Source of the DNA: JBDTVS01 sp040007095
GTDB lineage: Bacteria > Acidobacteriota > Vicinamibacteria > Vicinamibacterales > CAVVIG01
Direction: 5' to 3'
Length of the DNA: 64,000 bases
Assembly: GCA_040007095.1 (NCBI GenBank)
Contig: JBDTVS010000199.1
Span: 1 to 64,000 of the forward strand
Position numbers and translations under genes: made by a program. The notes below the pieces were generated by a model. The model saw only the letters and a program-made list of their open reading frames with translations, was not told the origin of the DNA and did not search any database. Shown here in pieces: positions 43,905-52,248 of this stretch (position 1 is its first letter; every line of letters starts with the position of its first letter).

Positions 43905-45479
43905 ATGAAATTCCACCGCACGCCCGTGCTGGTTGTCTTCCTCGCAGCGCTCTCGGTGCTGCCGTTGGCCGCTCAATGGTCCGCAAACGACAAAGTGGAC
44001 CTCGATGCGGTCTATCGGATCAAGGAAGAAGGGCTGCAGCGTTCGAAAGTGATGGAGATCACGAGCTACCTCACCGACGTCTATGGTCCACGGCTCACCG
44101 GTTCGCCGAATTTCAAAGAGGCCGCCGACTGGACGCAGAAGACGCTGAAGGAATGGGGCCTGGCCAGCATCCACGTCGAACCATTTCCATTCGGACGCGG
44201 CTGGCAGAACCAGCGGTTCGTCGCCATGGCGGTGACGCCGCGCGCTTATCCGCTCATCGGCTTCCCCAAAGCCTGGACACCCGGCACCAATGGACCGATC
44301 ACGGGCGACGCGGTACAGGCGATCATCCAGTCGGATCGGGACTTCGACACCTGGCGCGGCAAGCTCCGCGGCAAGTTCGTGCTGACGGCGCAAATGCGTC
44401 AGGTCGCCGCGCGCTTCGATCCGCTGGCCCGCCGCTTCAGCGACAACGAGCTTGCTGATTTGTCCAGGCAGCCCGCGACCGCCGGCCGCGGCAGGGGCGG
44501 CCCGCCTGCCGGGGCACCCAACCCTCAGGAGTTCGCGCGGAAACGGATGCAATTCTTCGTGGACGAAGGCGTCGCCGCGCTGCTCGAGCCGAGCACGAAC
44601 GGAGACGGCGGCACGTTCTTCGTGCAGGCCGCTCCGAACGTCACACGCGATCCGAAAGAGGCGGCGCAGGCACCGCAGGTCGTGCTGTCGGTCGAACAAT
44701 ACGGGCGGCTGCTGCGCACGCTCGACAAGAAAGTGCCGATCACCCTGCAAATGGACATCGACAGCCGCTTCTACGACGACGACCTCAACGCCTTCAACAT
44801 CGTCGCGGAACTGCCGGGCACCGATAAAGCGGACGAAGTCGTCATGCTCGGCGCCCATTTCGATTCATGGCATGCGGGAACCGGAGCGACCGACAATGCG
44901 GCGGGATCCGCTGTCATGATGGAGGCGATGCGGATTCTCAAAACCAGCGGTCTCAGGCTGCGGCGGACCGTGCGCCTGGCGCTGTGGGGTGGCGAGGAAG
45001 AAGGGCTGCTCGGTTCGGCCGCCTACGTTCGAGCGCATTTCGCGGACCGGGCGACGATGGCGCTGAAGGCGGAGCACGCGAAGCTATCCGGCTATTTCAA
45101 CGTCGACAACGGCACCGGCGGAATTCGCGGCGTGTACCTCCAGGGTCACGAAGCCGTCGCCCCGATCTTCCAGAGCTGGATGGAACCGTTCAAGAACGTC
45201 GGCATGACGACGCTGGCGATCCGCAGCACCGGGGGCACCGACCACACGTCGTATGACGCGGTCGGACTGCCGGGGTTTCAGTTCATCCAGGATCCAGTGG
45301 AGTACGACTCGCGGACGCATCATTCCAACCAGGACGTCTACGAACGCATTCAGCCGGATGACATGATGCGCAACGCCGTCATCGTCGCGTCGTTCGCCTA
45401 CCACGCGGCGAATCGAGACGAGAAGCTTCCCCGTAAGCCCCTGCCGCGAGCGCAGCCGGCGGGCCGGGGAGGACCTTAG
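43905..45479 (+). CDS. Secreted M28-family zinc aminopeptidase, first copy
   Basis: 524 residues with a signal peptide (to about residue 22, LPLAAQ). The protease-associated insertion lies between about 120 and 280 and includes a Gly/Pro/Ala-rich loop (GRGRGGPPAGAPNP). The M28 metal site is GAHFDSWHAGTGATDNAAG (about 327), WGGEEEGLLGS and STGGTDHTSYD. It removes N-terminal amino acids from peptides outside the cytoplasm. GATGGAGG lies ahead of the ATG at 43905. The stop TAG falls in the left arm of an R1 repeat. Confidence 0.93.
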   Translation: MKFHRTPVLVVFLAALSVLPLAAQWSANDKVDLDAVYRIKEEGLQRSKVMEITSYLTDVYGPRLTGSPNFKEAADWTQKTLKEWGLASIHVEPFPFGRGWQNQRFVAMAVTPRAYPLIGFPKAWTPGTNGPITGDAVQAIIQSDRDFDTWRGKLRGKFVLTAQMRQVAARFDPLARRFSDNELADLSRQPATAGRGRGGPPAGAPNPQEFARKRMQFFVDEGVAALLEPSTNGDGGTFFVQAAPNVTRDPKEAAQAPQVVLSVEQYGRLLRTLDKKVPITLQMDIDSRFYDDDLNAFNIVAELPGTDKADEVVMLGAHFDSWHAGTGATDNAAGSAVMMEAMRILKTSGLRLRRTVRLALWGGEEEGLLGSAAYVRAHFADRATMALKAEHAKLSGYFNVDNGTGGIRGVYLQGHEAVAPIFQSWMEPFKNVGMTTLAIRSTGGTDHTSYDAVGLPGFQFIQDPVEYDSRTHHSNQDVYERIQPDDMMRNAVIVASFAYHAANRDEKLPRKPLPRAQPAGRGGP

Positions 45480-45630
45480 GGCCTGTCAATGAACAAGGTG
45501 TGCAGTGTAGGCGTCGAGGCGCCCGCCCGGCAAGGCGCGAGAAGCGCGCATACCGGGCGTATGCAAGCGACGAGCAACGAAGCCCGGCGGGATGCCTCGG
45601 CGGCCACACTGTCAGAACTCAGAAGGCCCC
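45475..45630. repeat. R1 repeat, copy c
   Basis: The left arm CTTAGGGCCTG matches copy f and contains the M28 stop codon (45477-45479). The right arm ends GGCCCC and is more diverged. The core is on the minus strand: CGCCTTGCC, a perfect apical stem GCATAC-CGGGC-GTATGC (45548-45564) and CGTTGCTC. It sits between convergent M28 and malQ genes. Confidence 0.85.
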
Positions 45631-45658
45631 GTCAACACGACGTCGTGTGCGGGCATCG

Positions 45659-47233
45659 TCAGACGCGATCGTGACGAGTTGCCCACTGCCTGAGTGTCGC
45701 CTGCCGTTCCCGGGCTTCGGGCACATTGTGGAGGCGATCGATTGGCCACGGAAGACGGAACGTCCAATTCCCGTCGGTGACCGTCGCCGGCTCGTTGATC
45801 CGGTCGGGCCAGCCGAACACGTCCTGCACCGGTAGCAGCAGCAGATCGGACTTCGACGCGAACAGCGTCTCGAGCAGCACGTCGCGGACCTCGGCGGAAG
45901 TGGCGTTCAGGATGCCGGACCCGCCGCTGATGCGCTGCACCGTCGGCACGGCGTTCAGCTTCCGGCGCTCGTCGTCCGAGGCGGCTTCCCACCAGGTGAC
46001 CATCGGCTCGGTGTCGTGGGTGCCCGACGCGGCGACCGAGACAGCGGGATAGTCGGCGGGATCGCGGAACGGCTGTCCCTCCGCGTGCCAGTACCGCTCC
46101 CAGCGCAGCACGCGAAATCCGGGAATGCCCTGGCGCGCGAGCGAGCCGCGAACGAAATCAGGGACGGTGCCGAGGTCCTCGGCGATGATCTCTGCCCCTG
46201 CCGCACGGAACAGACCGAGCACCCGCTCCCCCAACGCTTCCTGTTCGCGCTGCGTCGCGGGCGAGAAAAATGCGTCTGCCCCGTCACGGGGCCGGCCGTA
46301 GGTCCGATAGAAGCCGACCAGATGATCGATGCGGTAGCCGTTGAAGAGGTCCGCGCTGCGCCGGGCGCGCTCGTGAAGCCAGCGGAAATCCTGCAGCGCG
46401 ATCACGTTCCACCGGTAAACCGGCATTCCCCAGTCCTGGCCGGTCGCACTGAACGCATCCGGCGGTGCCCCAAGCGACAAGTCGAGCCGGAACTGATCCT
46501 GTCGCGCCCACACATCGGCGCTGTCGGTATCGACCATGAACGGCAGGTCGCCGAACAGCTGAACCCCGTGCAGGGTGCTGCGGGCCTGTTGCCACTGCAC
46601 GCCGGCGAGCCACTGCAAGTACTGATGAAAGAGCACTTCGCCGGACAGCTCGCGGCGCGCGTGATCGATGGCCGTCGGCTCGCGCCGCTGCAACGCCTCC
46701 GGCCACTCTGTCCACGGCCGTTCGCCTTCGCGGACGTGAACCGCGCGGAAGATGGCGTAGTCCTCGATCCACCAGGCTTGTTCACTGAGGAACAACCTGA
46801 ACGCGCGCGCCCGCGTCGTGTCGTTTCGCCACTCGGTGGCGTAGAACCGCTCGAAGGCGATCCGGCAGGCTCGCTGCTTGAGCGCTCGAACGTTTGCATA
46901 GTCCACCCGCGGCGCACGGCGTACCTGGGCCAGCAGGACACGGTCCTCGTCGTTCAGCGTCTCTTCGCCGCCGAGCGCCACGAACTCGGGCACCATCGAC
47001 AGCGAGATGTAGATCGGATCGATAGCCATCGCGCTGATCGCCGAGTACGGCGACTGCTGGCCAGGAGCCATCTCGTTGAGGGGCAGCAACTGCAGCACGC
47101 GCTGGCCCGCCTCGGCCAGCCAGCGAGCGATGGTGGGGAGATCGCCGATATCGCCGATGCCCCAGCTCTCTGCGGACGCGCAGGCGAACAGCGGGATCAA
47201 GAGACCCGCGCGGCGGCTGCCAGGGTTACTCAT
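45659..47233 (-). CDS. malQ: 4-alpha-glucanotransferase (GH77)
   Basis: 524 residues, normal for bacterial amylomaltase. RAGLLIPLFACASAESWGIGDIGDL (in parts) opens the chain. QLLPLNEMAPGQQSPYS (about 43), LFGDLPFMVDTDSADVW, and GYRIDHLVGFYRTYG holding the nucleophile Asp are followed by IIAEDLGTVPDFV with the acid/base Glu, and GTHDTEPMVTWW. It transfers alpha-1,4-glucan segments between malto-oligosaccharides in the cytoplasm. No glycogen or maltose genes are adjacent. R1 repeats lie on both sides (copies c and d). Confidence 0.96.
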   Translation of the reverse strand: MSNPGSRRAGLLIPLFACASAESWGIGDIGDLPTIARWLAEAGQRVLQLLPLNEMAPGQQSPYSAISAMAIDPIYISLSMVPEFVALGGEETLNDEDRVLLAQVRRAPRVDYANVRALKQRACRIAFERFYATEWRNDTTRARAFRLFLSEQAWWIEDYAIFRAVHVREGERPWTEWPEALQRREPTAIDHARRELSGEVLFHQYLQWLAGVQWQQARSTLHGVQLFGDLPFMVDTDSADVWARQDQFRLDLSLGAPPDAFSATGQDWGMPVYRWNVIALQDFRWLHERARRSADLFNGYRIDHLVGFYRTYGRPRDGADAFFSPATQREQEALGERVLGLFRAAGAEIIAEDLGTVPDFVRGSLARQGIPGFRVLRWERYWHAEGQPFRDPADYPAVSVAASGTHDTEPMVTWWEAASDDERRKLNAVPTVQRISGGSGILNATSAEVRDVLLETLFASKSDLLLLPVQDVFGWPDRINEPATVTDGNWTFRLPWPIDRLHNVPEARERQATLRQWATRHDRV

Positions 47234-47342
47234 GGCCGGGGCCGTGTCGTCTCGAAATGACCACCGCGCACATCGCCTGTGCGAGTGGCACGAAGGAATG
47301 CCTCGTTGGCCGCCGGTCGCCGCTCATACACTCGTCCTGCCC

Positions 47343-47506
47343 TGGCAGCCCGTGGTGAAAGTCTGGCGTCGCACCGAGACGGGCGAGGCGCCTCGCGGGC
47401 AAGGCGTGACGACCGGGAATACCGGGAGTATTTGAGTGAGGAGCAACGCAGCCCCCGGGGATGCATCGCCCGTCGAATGCAGCCAGACTTCCACCACGGG
47501 CTGCCA
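47343..47506. repeat. R1 repeat, copy d (25-bp inverted ends, one mismatch)
   Basis: TGGCAGCCCGTGGTG at the left edge is mirrored by CACCACGGGCTGCCA at the right. Over 25 bases only one position differs. The core is on the minus strand with CGCCTTGCC, an apical stem AATAC-CGGGA-GTATT (47418-47432) and CGTTGCTC. It occupies the gap of about 300 bases between malQ and the aminotransferase and starts 28 bases past the latter's stop. Confidence 0.9.
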
Positions 47507-47533
47507 GTGCGGTAAGCGTCACGTCCTCCTCGT

Positions 47534-48709
47534 TCATGCAGCGCCGACAACCTGAGCGAGCAGCCGGCCGACCCCGTCGGCAAACGACTGTTCCTGCGGA
47601 AGCAGGCTCAGGATCAGGAACGATTCGCGCGGGAAATCAAAGAAATAGCCCGGGTGCGCCACTACACCTGCCTGCGACACCAGATCGATCACCAGATCCT
47701 CTTCCGATCGCAACGTCGGCACCTGGATGATCGCGGACCATCCACCGGCGGCATTCAGGACGCGGCACCAGGGCAGGTCGGCGGCCTGTGCCTTCAACTG
47801 TCGATAGTTGGCGGTGATCCGCGCCGTGATTTGCGCTCGGATGGCGCTTCCCCGGTCGAACAAATCGGCGGCGGCCAGTTGCACCGGTGTGGACACCGAG
47901 AGGTAGGTGTCACAAATCACTTCAAGGCGCTGCAGCGCCTCGTGCACCACCCGCTCGGGGCCCGAGACCGCGATCCATCCGAGCTTCACCTGGGGGAGCC
48001 CGATCGACTTGGACAGCCCTCCCAGCGCGAACACCAGCACGTCCTCTCGCGACAGCACCGGTGCAACACCGCCCGCGGCACCCGGTTCGAGCTCGTAGTC
48101 GGCGAACACTTCGTCGGCAATCAGCGCCAGATCGAGCCGCGCGCAGCAGGCCGCCAATCGATCGAGCTCGTCCTGCGACGAAAAAGAGCCGGTCGGATTG
48201 TTCGGGTTCACGATCAGGATCGCCCGCGTGCGAGGACCGAGCGCGCGTTCGACGCTGGGGAAATCGATCGACCATACCCCGTTGTACTCGAGATCGTAGG
48301 GCCGCGCGACCACGCCGTCCAACGCCGTGAGGTGCTCGAACAGCGGATAGCTCGGGCGCGGCACCAGGATGTCGTCGCCGGGTGCAGCGAGCAGCTTGAA
48401 GAGCAGGGAGTATGCCTCGCTCGTGCTGGCCGTCAGAGCGACGCGCTCGGGAGCAATCGCGATGCCGCGCCGCTGGTAGTCCCCGGCCACGGCTCGGCGA
48501 GCGGCCAGGATGCCGAAGGGTTGCGGCGCGTAGGCCAGGCCGCGGCAGTCCGCGAGCGGCGCGAGCAGGTCTTTCGGATAGTCGAGTCCGACGCGCGTGG
48601 GATTCGACTCCGTCAAATCGATCACCGGTTGGCCAGCCGCGCGTCGCTCGTGCAAGACCTCGCTCAGCCGGTTTGGCGCGAGGTCGCCGCTGATTCGAGA
48701 AGAAAACAC
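47534..48709 (-). CDS. Class I/II PLP aminotransferase
   Basis: 391 residues: IDLTESNPTRVGLDYP (about 31), YAPQPFGILAARRAVAGDY, LVPRPSYPLFEHLTALDGV (about 112), ILIVNPNNPTGSFSSQDEL (about 165), LIADEVFADYEL and ALGGLSKSIGLPQVKLGWI with the PLP Lys at about 236. It is an aspartate/alanine/tyrosine-type transaminase, donor unknown. The start lies five bases after the M49 peptidase stop, so both genes are almost certainly one transcript, coupling peptide breakdown to amino acid use. Confidence 0.92.
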   Translation of the reverse strand: MFSSRISGDLAPNRLSEVLHERRAAGQPVIDLTESNPTRVGLDYPKDLLAPLADCRGLAYAPQPFGILAARRAVAGDYQRRGIAIAPERVALTASTSEAYSLLFKLLAAPGDDILVPRPSYPLFEHLTALDGVVARPYDLEYNGVWSIDFPSVERALGPRTRAILIVNPNNPTGSFSSQDELDRLAACCARLDLALIADEVFADYELEPGAAGGVAPVLSREDVLVFALGGLSKSIGLPQVKLGWIAVSGPERVVHEALQRLEVICDTYLSVSTPVQLAAADLFDRGSAIRAQITARITANYRQLKAQAADLPWCRVLNAAGGWSAIIQVPTLRSEEDLVIDLVSQAGVVAHPGYFFDFPRESFLILSLLPQEQSFADGVGRLLAQVVGAA

Positions 48710-48714
48710 CAGAC

Positions 48715-50748
48715 CTACCGGAGCGCGCGGGTGGCCGCCGAGTATTCGAGCATCTGTTTGGCGAAATCCATCGGATACGAGAGCGCGACGTCGGTCACTT
48801 CGCCTGAAGCGCTCTTCACGAGCTCGAGCTTCGGCATCACGAATCCAGTGTACGACGGCAGATTCAGCTTCTCGACGCGTGACACGATCTCGTCGCGCAA
48901 CTTGGGATCGAAATGGACGCCGTGGGCGTCGAACAGCTGCCGCGCCGCGGCATAGTCGCCCTCCGACTTGATGCGCTGGACCTCGGCCAGCAACCGGCCG
49001 ACCCCGTCGTGAAAGGCCTTGGGATCCGTCATCACATAGTAGGTCTTGCTGTCGCGCGTCCGCACTTCGATGGCTTTCGTGTTGGCCGTCAACCAGTGCA
49101 CGATCATCTGGCGGTTGCGCATGTGGTCTTCTTCGATCTGGCTGCCCTGGCGGACCCGTCGCAGCTGCACCAGGGCGTTGCGGGTGTAGGACTCGTACTC
49201 CGTCCTGACGATTTCGTCGTGGTCGGCGGCGCTGACCAGGCCCAGCTCCACCAGCCGCGGATCCGGCAGGAAATACAACGCGACCAGGTCGGCGCGCGCC
49301 TCCTCCAGCGCGGAGTATTGCTCTTTCATGATCGACACGAGCTTCCCCGCCAACCGTTCCTCGATCTTGCCCGACGCATGCCCGATCACTTCATGCATGT
49401 CCGTCGTCAATTCGCCGGCGAGGGCGCTCCACTTGGCGGCGCGCGCCGCCTCCTCCGGCGTCCACGAGAACTCGCTCCGAAGCGCCGGCACCGTGGACTT
49501 GTCGTACGCCTCGGTCACATTCGACAGCGACACGGACTTGCTGCCGAAGCGCTCGCGGATCGCCTGATCGTTCGGGAGGTTGATTCCCACCGGCGTCACC
49601 GGTCCGGAGTCGCCCGTCTCGATCACCACATCGATGGCGTTGGCCGTGATCCCCTGCACACCCTGTTTGCGGTACTTGGCGTCCCAGGGCATCCGATCTT
49701 CGAACCATTGGGCGCTCTCCGCGAGCTTGCGAATGCCGGAGGTCTTCTCGCGGTTGACGTAGAAAACGAGGCTCTCGAAAGCGCCTTTGGTGCCGCGAGC
49801 GTCGAGGTAGACCTCGATGAACCCGTTGATGGTGTCGACCGGCGACGCCTTGTCCTGGACCCAGGCGATGTCGTACGCCTCGCGGTCCTTGGTCTCGCCG
49901 GTCTGATAGAACGTGACCAGCGCTCGCAGCGCTTTCGCCATCGGTTCGGTGGCGAACGGGATCGCCGCCTCCAGGTGTTGAACGACCGCCGCCAGCGGCT
50001 TGCCGTAGAGCCCGCCGACGCGATAGACCTCCTCGACGATCTTGCCGTTCCTCTTCACCAGCCGCGAATTGAGCGGGTGCTGCTCCTGGTAGCCGTCGAG
50101 GTCCTTCATCGTGAGGCCGACGTAGAGGTTGTTGGCGCTCGCGGTCAGCAGGTCCTTTCCCGCCGGCGGCGTTTTCGCCGTCACCATTGGATCCACGTCC
50201 GGATCGAAGAACGCCGGTTTCAGCCGGGCCAGGGCCCGGTCGAGCGTCTCGCCATTGCGCAGGGCGAAGGTGGCACCGGCGCTTTCGGCCGCCTTCGCCG
50301 CGGCGGCGAACGCCTCGGGCGTGCTCCGCAGGACGAACTTTCGGGCGGTCAGGTTGTTGAACGGCCCGCTGTTGATCCAAAAGAGTTTGGTGTAGCGGCG
50401 AATCTCTTCGAGCGTCTTGGGATCGACACTCGTGGAGTGCGTGAGGATCGCCTCGAGAATATCGCGCATCTCGAGGCTGTGCTCATAGCGCTGGTCGTAG
50501 TAGATGTCGCGTCCGGCGATCGCCGCCTGGTAGAGATGCCAGATGAGCGTCTTGTCTTTGAGCGGCAGCGCCGCGAATCCGTCGGCATACAACTGCACGA
50601 CCGCCGCTTCGTCGATCTGTTCGAGCAGATACTGCCGGCTGGCGGCTGGCGGGGACGCCGGCGACACGGGCAGGTTGGTGGCCGCCGGCTGATTGCTTCC
50701 GCACGCAACGCTTCCGACGGCAGTCATCACAAGCAGGATCCTCTTCAT
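48715..50748 (-). CDS. M49-family zinc dipeptidyl peptidase, lipoprotein
   Basis: 677 residues. A signal peptide with lipobox VGSVAC-GS (Cys about 20) suggests anchoring in the envelope. The M49 zinc motif HEVIGH (HEXXGH, about residue 451) and the downstream EEARADLVALYFL (EExRxD) provide the ligands and catalytic Glu. Upstream sequences RYTKLFWINSGPFNN and NNLYVGLTMKDL fit the family. DPP III enzymes release dipeptides from N-termini of short peptides. GAGAGAGAC precedes the ATG. It leads a two-gene operon with the aminotransferase. Confidence 0.93.
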   Translation of the reverse strand: MKRILLVMTAVGSVACGSNQPAATNLPVSPASPPAASRQYLLEQIDEAAVVQLYADGFAALPLKDKTLIWHLYQAAIAGRDIYYDQRYEHSLEMRDILEAILTHSTSVDPKTLEEIRRYTKLFWINSGPFNNLTARKFVLRSTPEAFAAAAKAAESAGATFALRNGETLDRALARLKPAFFDPDVDPMVTAKTPPAGKDLLTASANNLYVGLTMKDLDGYQEQHPLNSRLVKRNGKIVEEVYRVGGLYGKPLAAVVQHLEAAIPFATEPMAKALRALVTFYQTGETKDREAYDIAWVQDKASPVDTINGFIEVYLDARGTKGAFESLVFYVNREKTSGIRKLAESAQWFEDRMPWDAKYRKQGVQGITANAIDVVIETGDSGPVTPVGINLPNDQAIRERFGSKSVSLSNVTEAYDKSTVPALRSEFSWTPEEAARAAKWSALAGELTTDMHEVIGHASGKIEERLAGKLVSIMKEQYSALEEARADLVALYFLPDPRLVELGLVSAADHDEIVRTEYESYTRNALVQLRRVRQGSQIEEDHMRNRQMIVHWLTANTKAIEVRTRDSKTYYVMTDPKAFHDGVGRLLAEVQRIKSEGDYAAARQLFDAHGVHFDPKLRDEIVSRVEKLNLPSYTGFVMPKLELVKSASGEVTDVALSYPMDFAKQMLEYSAATRALR

Positions 50749-50844
50749 AAGTCTCTCTCAGCGTAGCGCAAGCACCGGTCCCGCTGAAGAGCTATGAGCT
50801 ATGCGTCTTCACTGGACCACGATCCCGCCGTCGATGCTGCCCTC

Positions 50845-52227
50845 TCAAGTTAGAGGCAATTCGACCTTTTCGAGATACTTGGCGATGTGAATCGGCCAGC
50901 CGAGATCCGTCTGAATCCGGGAGGCAAGGGCCTGGAGCGGAGCAGGCTCCCCGTGAACCAGATAGGTCATCGCCGGAGGACGGGAAAAACCGGACAGCCA
51001 ACGCATGATCTCGCCGACATCCGCGTGAGCGGACATCGAATCGATCCGCTCGATGCGCGCCGCCACCGGCACCTCGAGTCCCTGAATCTTCACCTTCGTC
51101 GCGCCGTCGCACAGTTGACGGCCACGAGTCCCCGCGGATTGATAGCCGACGAACAGCACGGTGTTGTTCGCGTTGGGCAGGCCGGCGGCCAGGTGATGGA
51201 GCACGCGCCCCCCAGTCGCCATCCCGCTTGCCGCGATCACGATCGCCGGCGTGCTCGACGACACCAGCTCCATCGATTCCTGCGCCGAGGCCACAATCGT
51301 CATCCGCTCGGTGCCGAACGCGCACGCGTCGTGCTCGCCTGAGGTCATCTCGGGATCCAGCTCGTCACAGCGCTGGGCATAGAACTGGAGCGCCCCGGCG
51401 GCCATGGGACTGTCGACATACACCGGCAGCGTCGGGATCTGCTTGCTGCGCTCGAGACGCCTCAGCCAATACAGCAGCTCCTCGACGCGACCAACCGCGA
51501 AGGATGGGATGATCACGCGGCCGTTGCGCTTCACTGTTTCGTTGATAATCGCCGCCAGCCGCATGCCGCCATCGTCGGGCTCGTGGAGACGATCGCCGTA
51601 GGTGGACTCGAGCAGCAACACATCGGTCTCGACGACGGGCGCGGGATCGGGAAGCACCGGACGGCCGTAGCGACCGAGGTCACCGCCGAACAGGATGGTC
51701 TTGTCGCCAATCGTGATCCGTGCGTACGCCGATCCGAGAAGGTGACCCGCATTGAGAAACTCGACCTCCACGCCGGGCACGACGGGCATCGGCCGCTCGT
51801 AGCCGACCGGCTGCAGCTGCGTCAACGTGCGGGCGGCGTCGAGCTCGGTGTAGAGCGGCAGCGCGGGCGAGTGCTTGGAGAAGCCGCGACGGTTCGCCAG
51901 CCGGGCGTCCTCCTCTTGAATGTGCGCGGAATCGGGCAGTATGAGCGTGCACAGGTCGCGCGTCCCGGCGGTGCAGAAGATGCGGCCGCGAAAGCCGCCC
52001 GCGACCAGCCGCGGCAGGTAGCCGCAGTGGTCGAGATGCGCGTGCGTGAGCACCACGGCGTTGATGCGCTTGGGGTCGATGGGAAACGCCGCCCAGTTCC
52101 TCAGGCGCAGCTCTTTCAGCCCCTGAAACAACCCGCCATCGACGAGCACGCGGTGATCGCCAAGATCCAACAGATGTTTGGACCCGGTCACCGTCCCTGC
52201 GGCGCCGAGAAACGTCAGAGTGGGCAT
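50845..52227 (-). CDS. Metallo-beta-lactamase/beta-CASP RNA-processing nuclease
   Basis: 460 residues. FLGAAGTVTGSKHLL (about 5-19), the zinc motif THAHLDHCGYLPRL (about 60-73), LNAGHLLGSAY and FGGDLGRYGRP belong to the MBL domain. LLLESTYGDR, PSFAVGRVEELLYWL, AASGMATGGRVLHHL and MSAHADVGEIMRWL are the beta-CASP motifs (A-C) and final zinc ligand. Homologues of YSH1/CPSF-73 in bacteria are ribonucleases, so it probably matures or degrades RNA in the cytoplasm. It diverges from the DPP-IV gene with start codons 21 bases apart. Confidence 0.94.
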   Translation of the reverse strand: MPTLTFLGAAGTVTGSKHLLDLGDHRVLVDGGLFQGLKELRLRNWAAFPIDPKRINAVVLTHAHLDHCGYLPRLVAGGFRGRIFCTAGTRDLCTLILPDSAHIQEEDARLANRRGFSKHSPALPLYTELDAARTLTQLQPVGYERPMPVVPGVEVEFLNAGHLLGSAYARITIGDKTILFGGDLGRYGRPVLPDPAPVVETDVLLLESTYGDRLHEPDDGGMRLAAIINETVKRNGRVIIPSFAVGRVEELLYWLRRLERSKQIPTLPVYVDSPMAAGALQFYAQRCDELDPEMTSGEHDACAFGTERMTIVASAQESMELVSSSTPAIVIAASGMATGGRVLHHLAAGLPNANNTVLFVGYQSAGTRGRQLCDGATKVKIQGLEVPVAARIERIDSMSAHADVGEIMRWLSGFSRPPAMTYLVHGEPAPLQALASRIQTDLGWPIHIAKYLEKVELPLT

Positions 52228-52233
52228 TCGATG

Positions 52234-52241
52234 ACTATACT
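52234..52241. promoter_or_regulatory. Bidirectional -10 element ACTATACT (beta-CASP/DPP-IV)
   Basis: Plus strand TATACT (52236-52241) ends seven bases before the ATG at 52249. Minus strand TATAGT (52239-52234) ends six bases before the ATG at 52227. Both boxes are close to consensus and overlap by four bases. Transcription from either would start at or beside the initiation codon. Confidence 0.6.
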
Positions 52242-52248
52242 GGAGGTC

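Noticed and set aside
47230..47583. Short frames rich in Arg and Ser around 45.5, 47.4 and 57.2 kb with similar translations (containing YARYAR-like words)
   Set aside because: They are translations of the R1 repeat in different copies, not genes.
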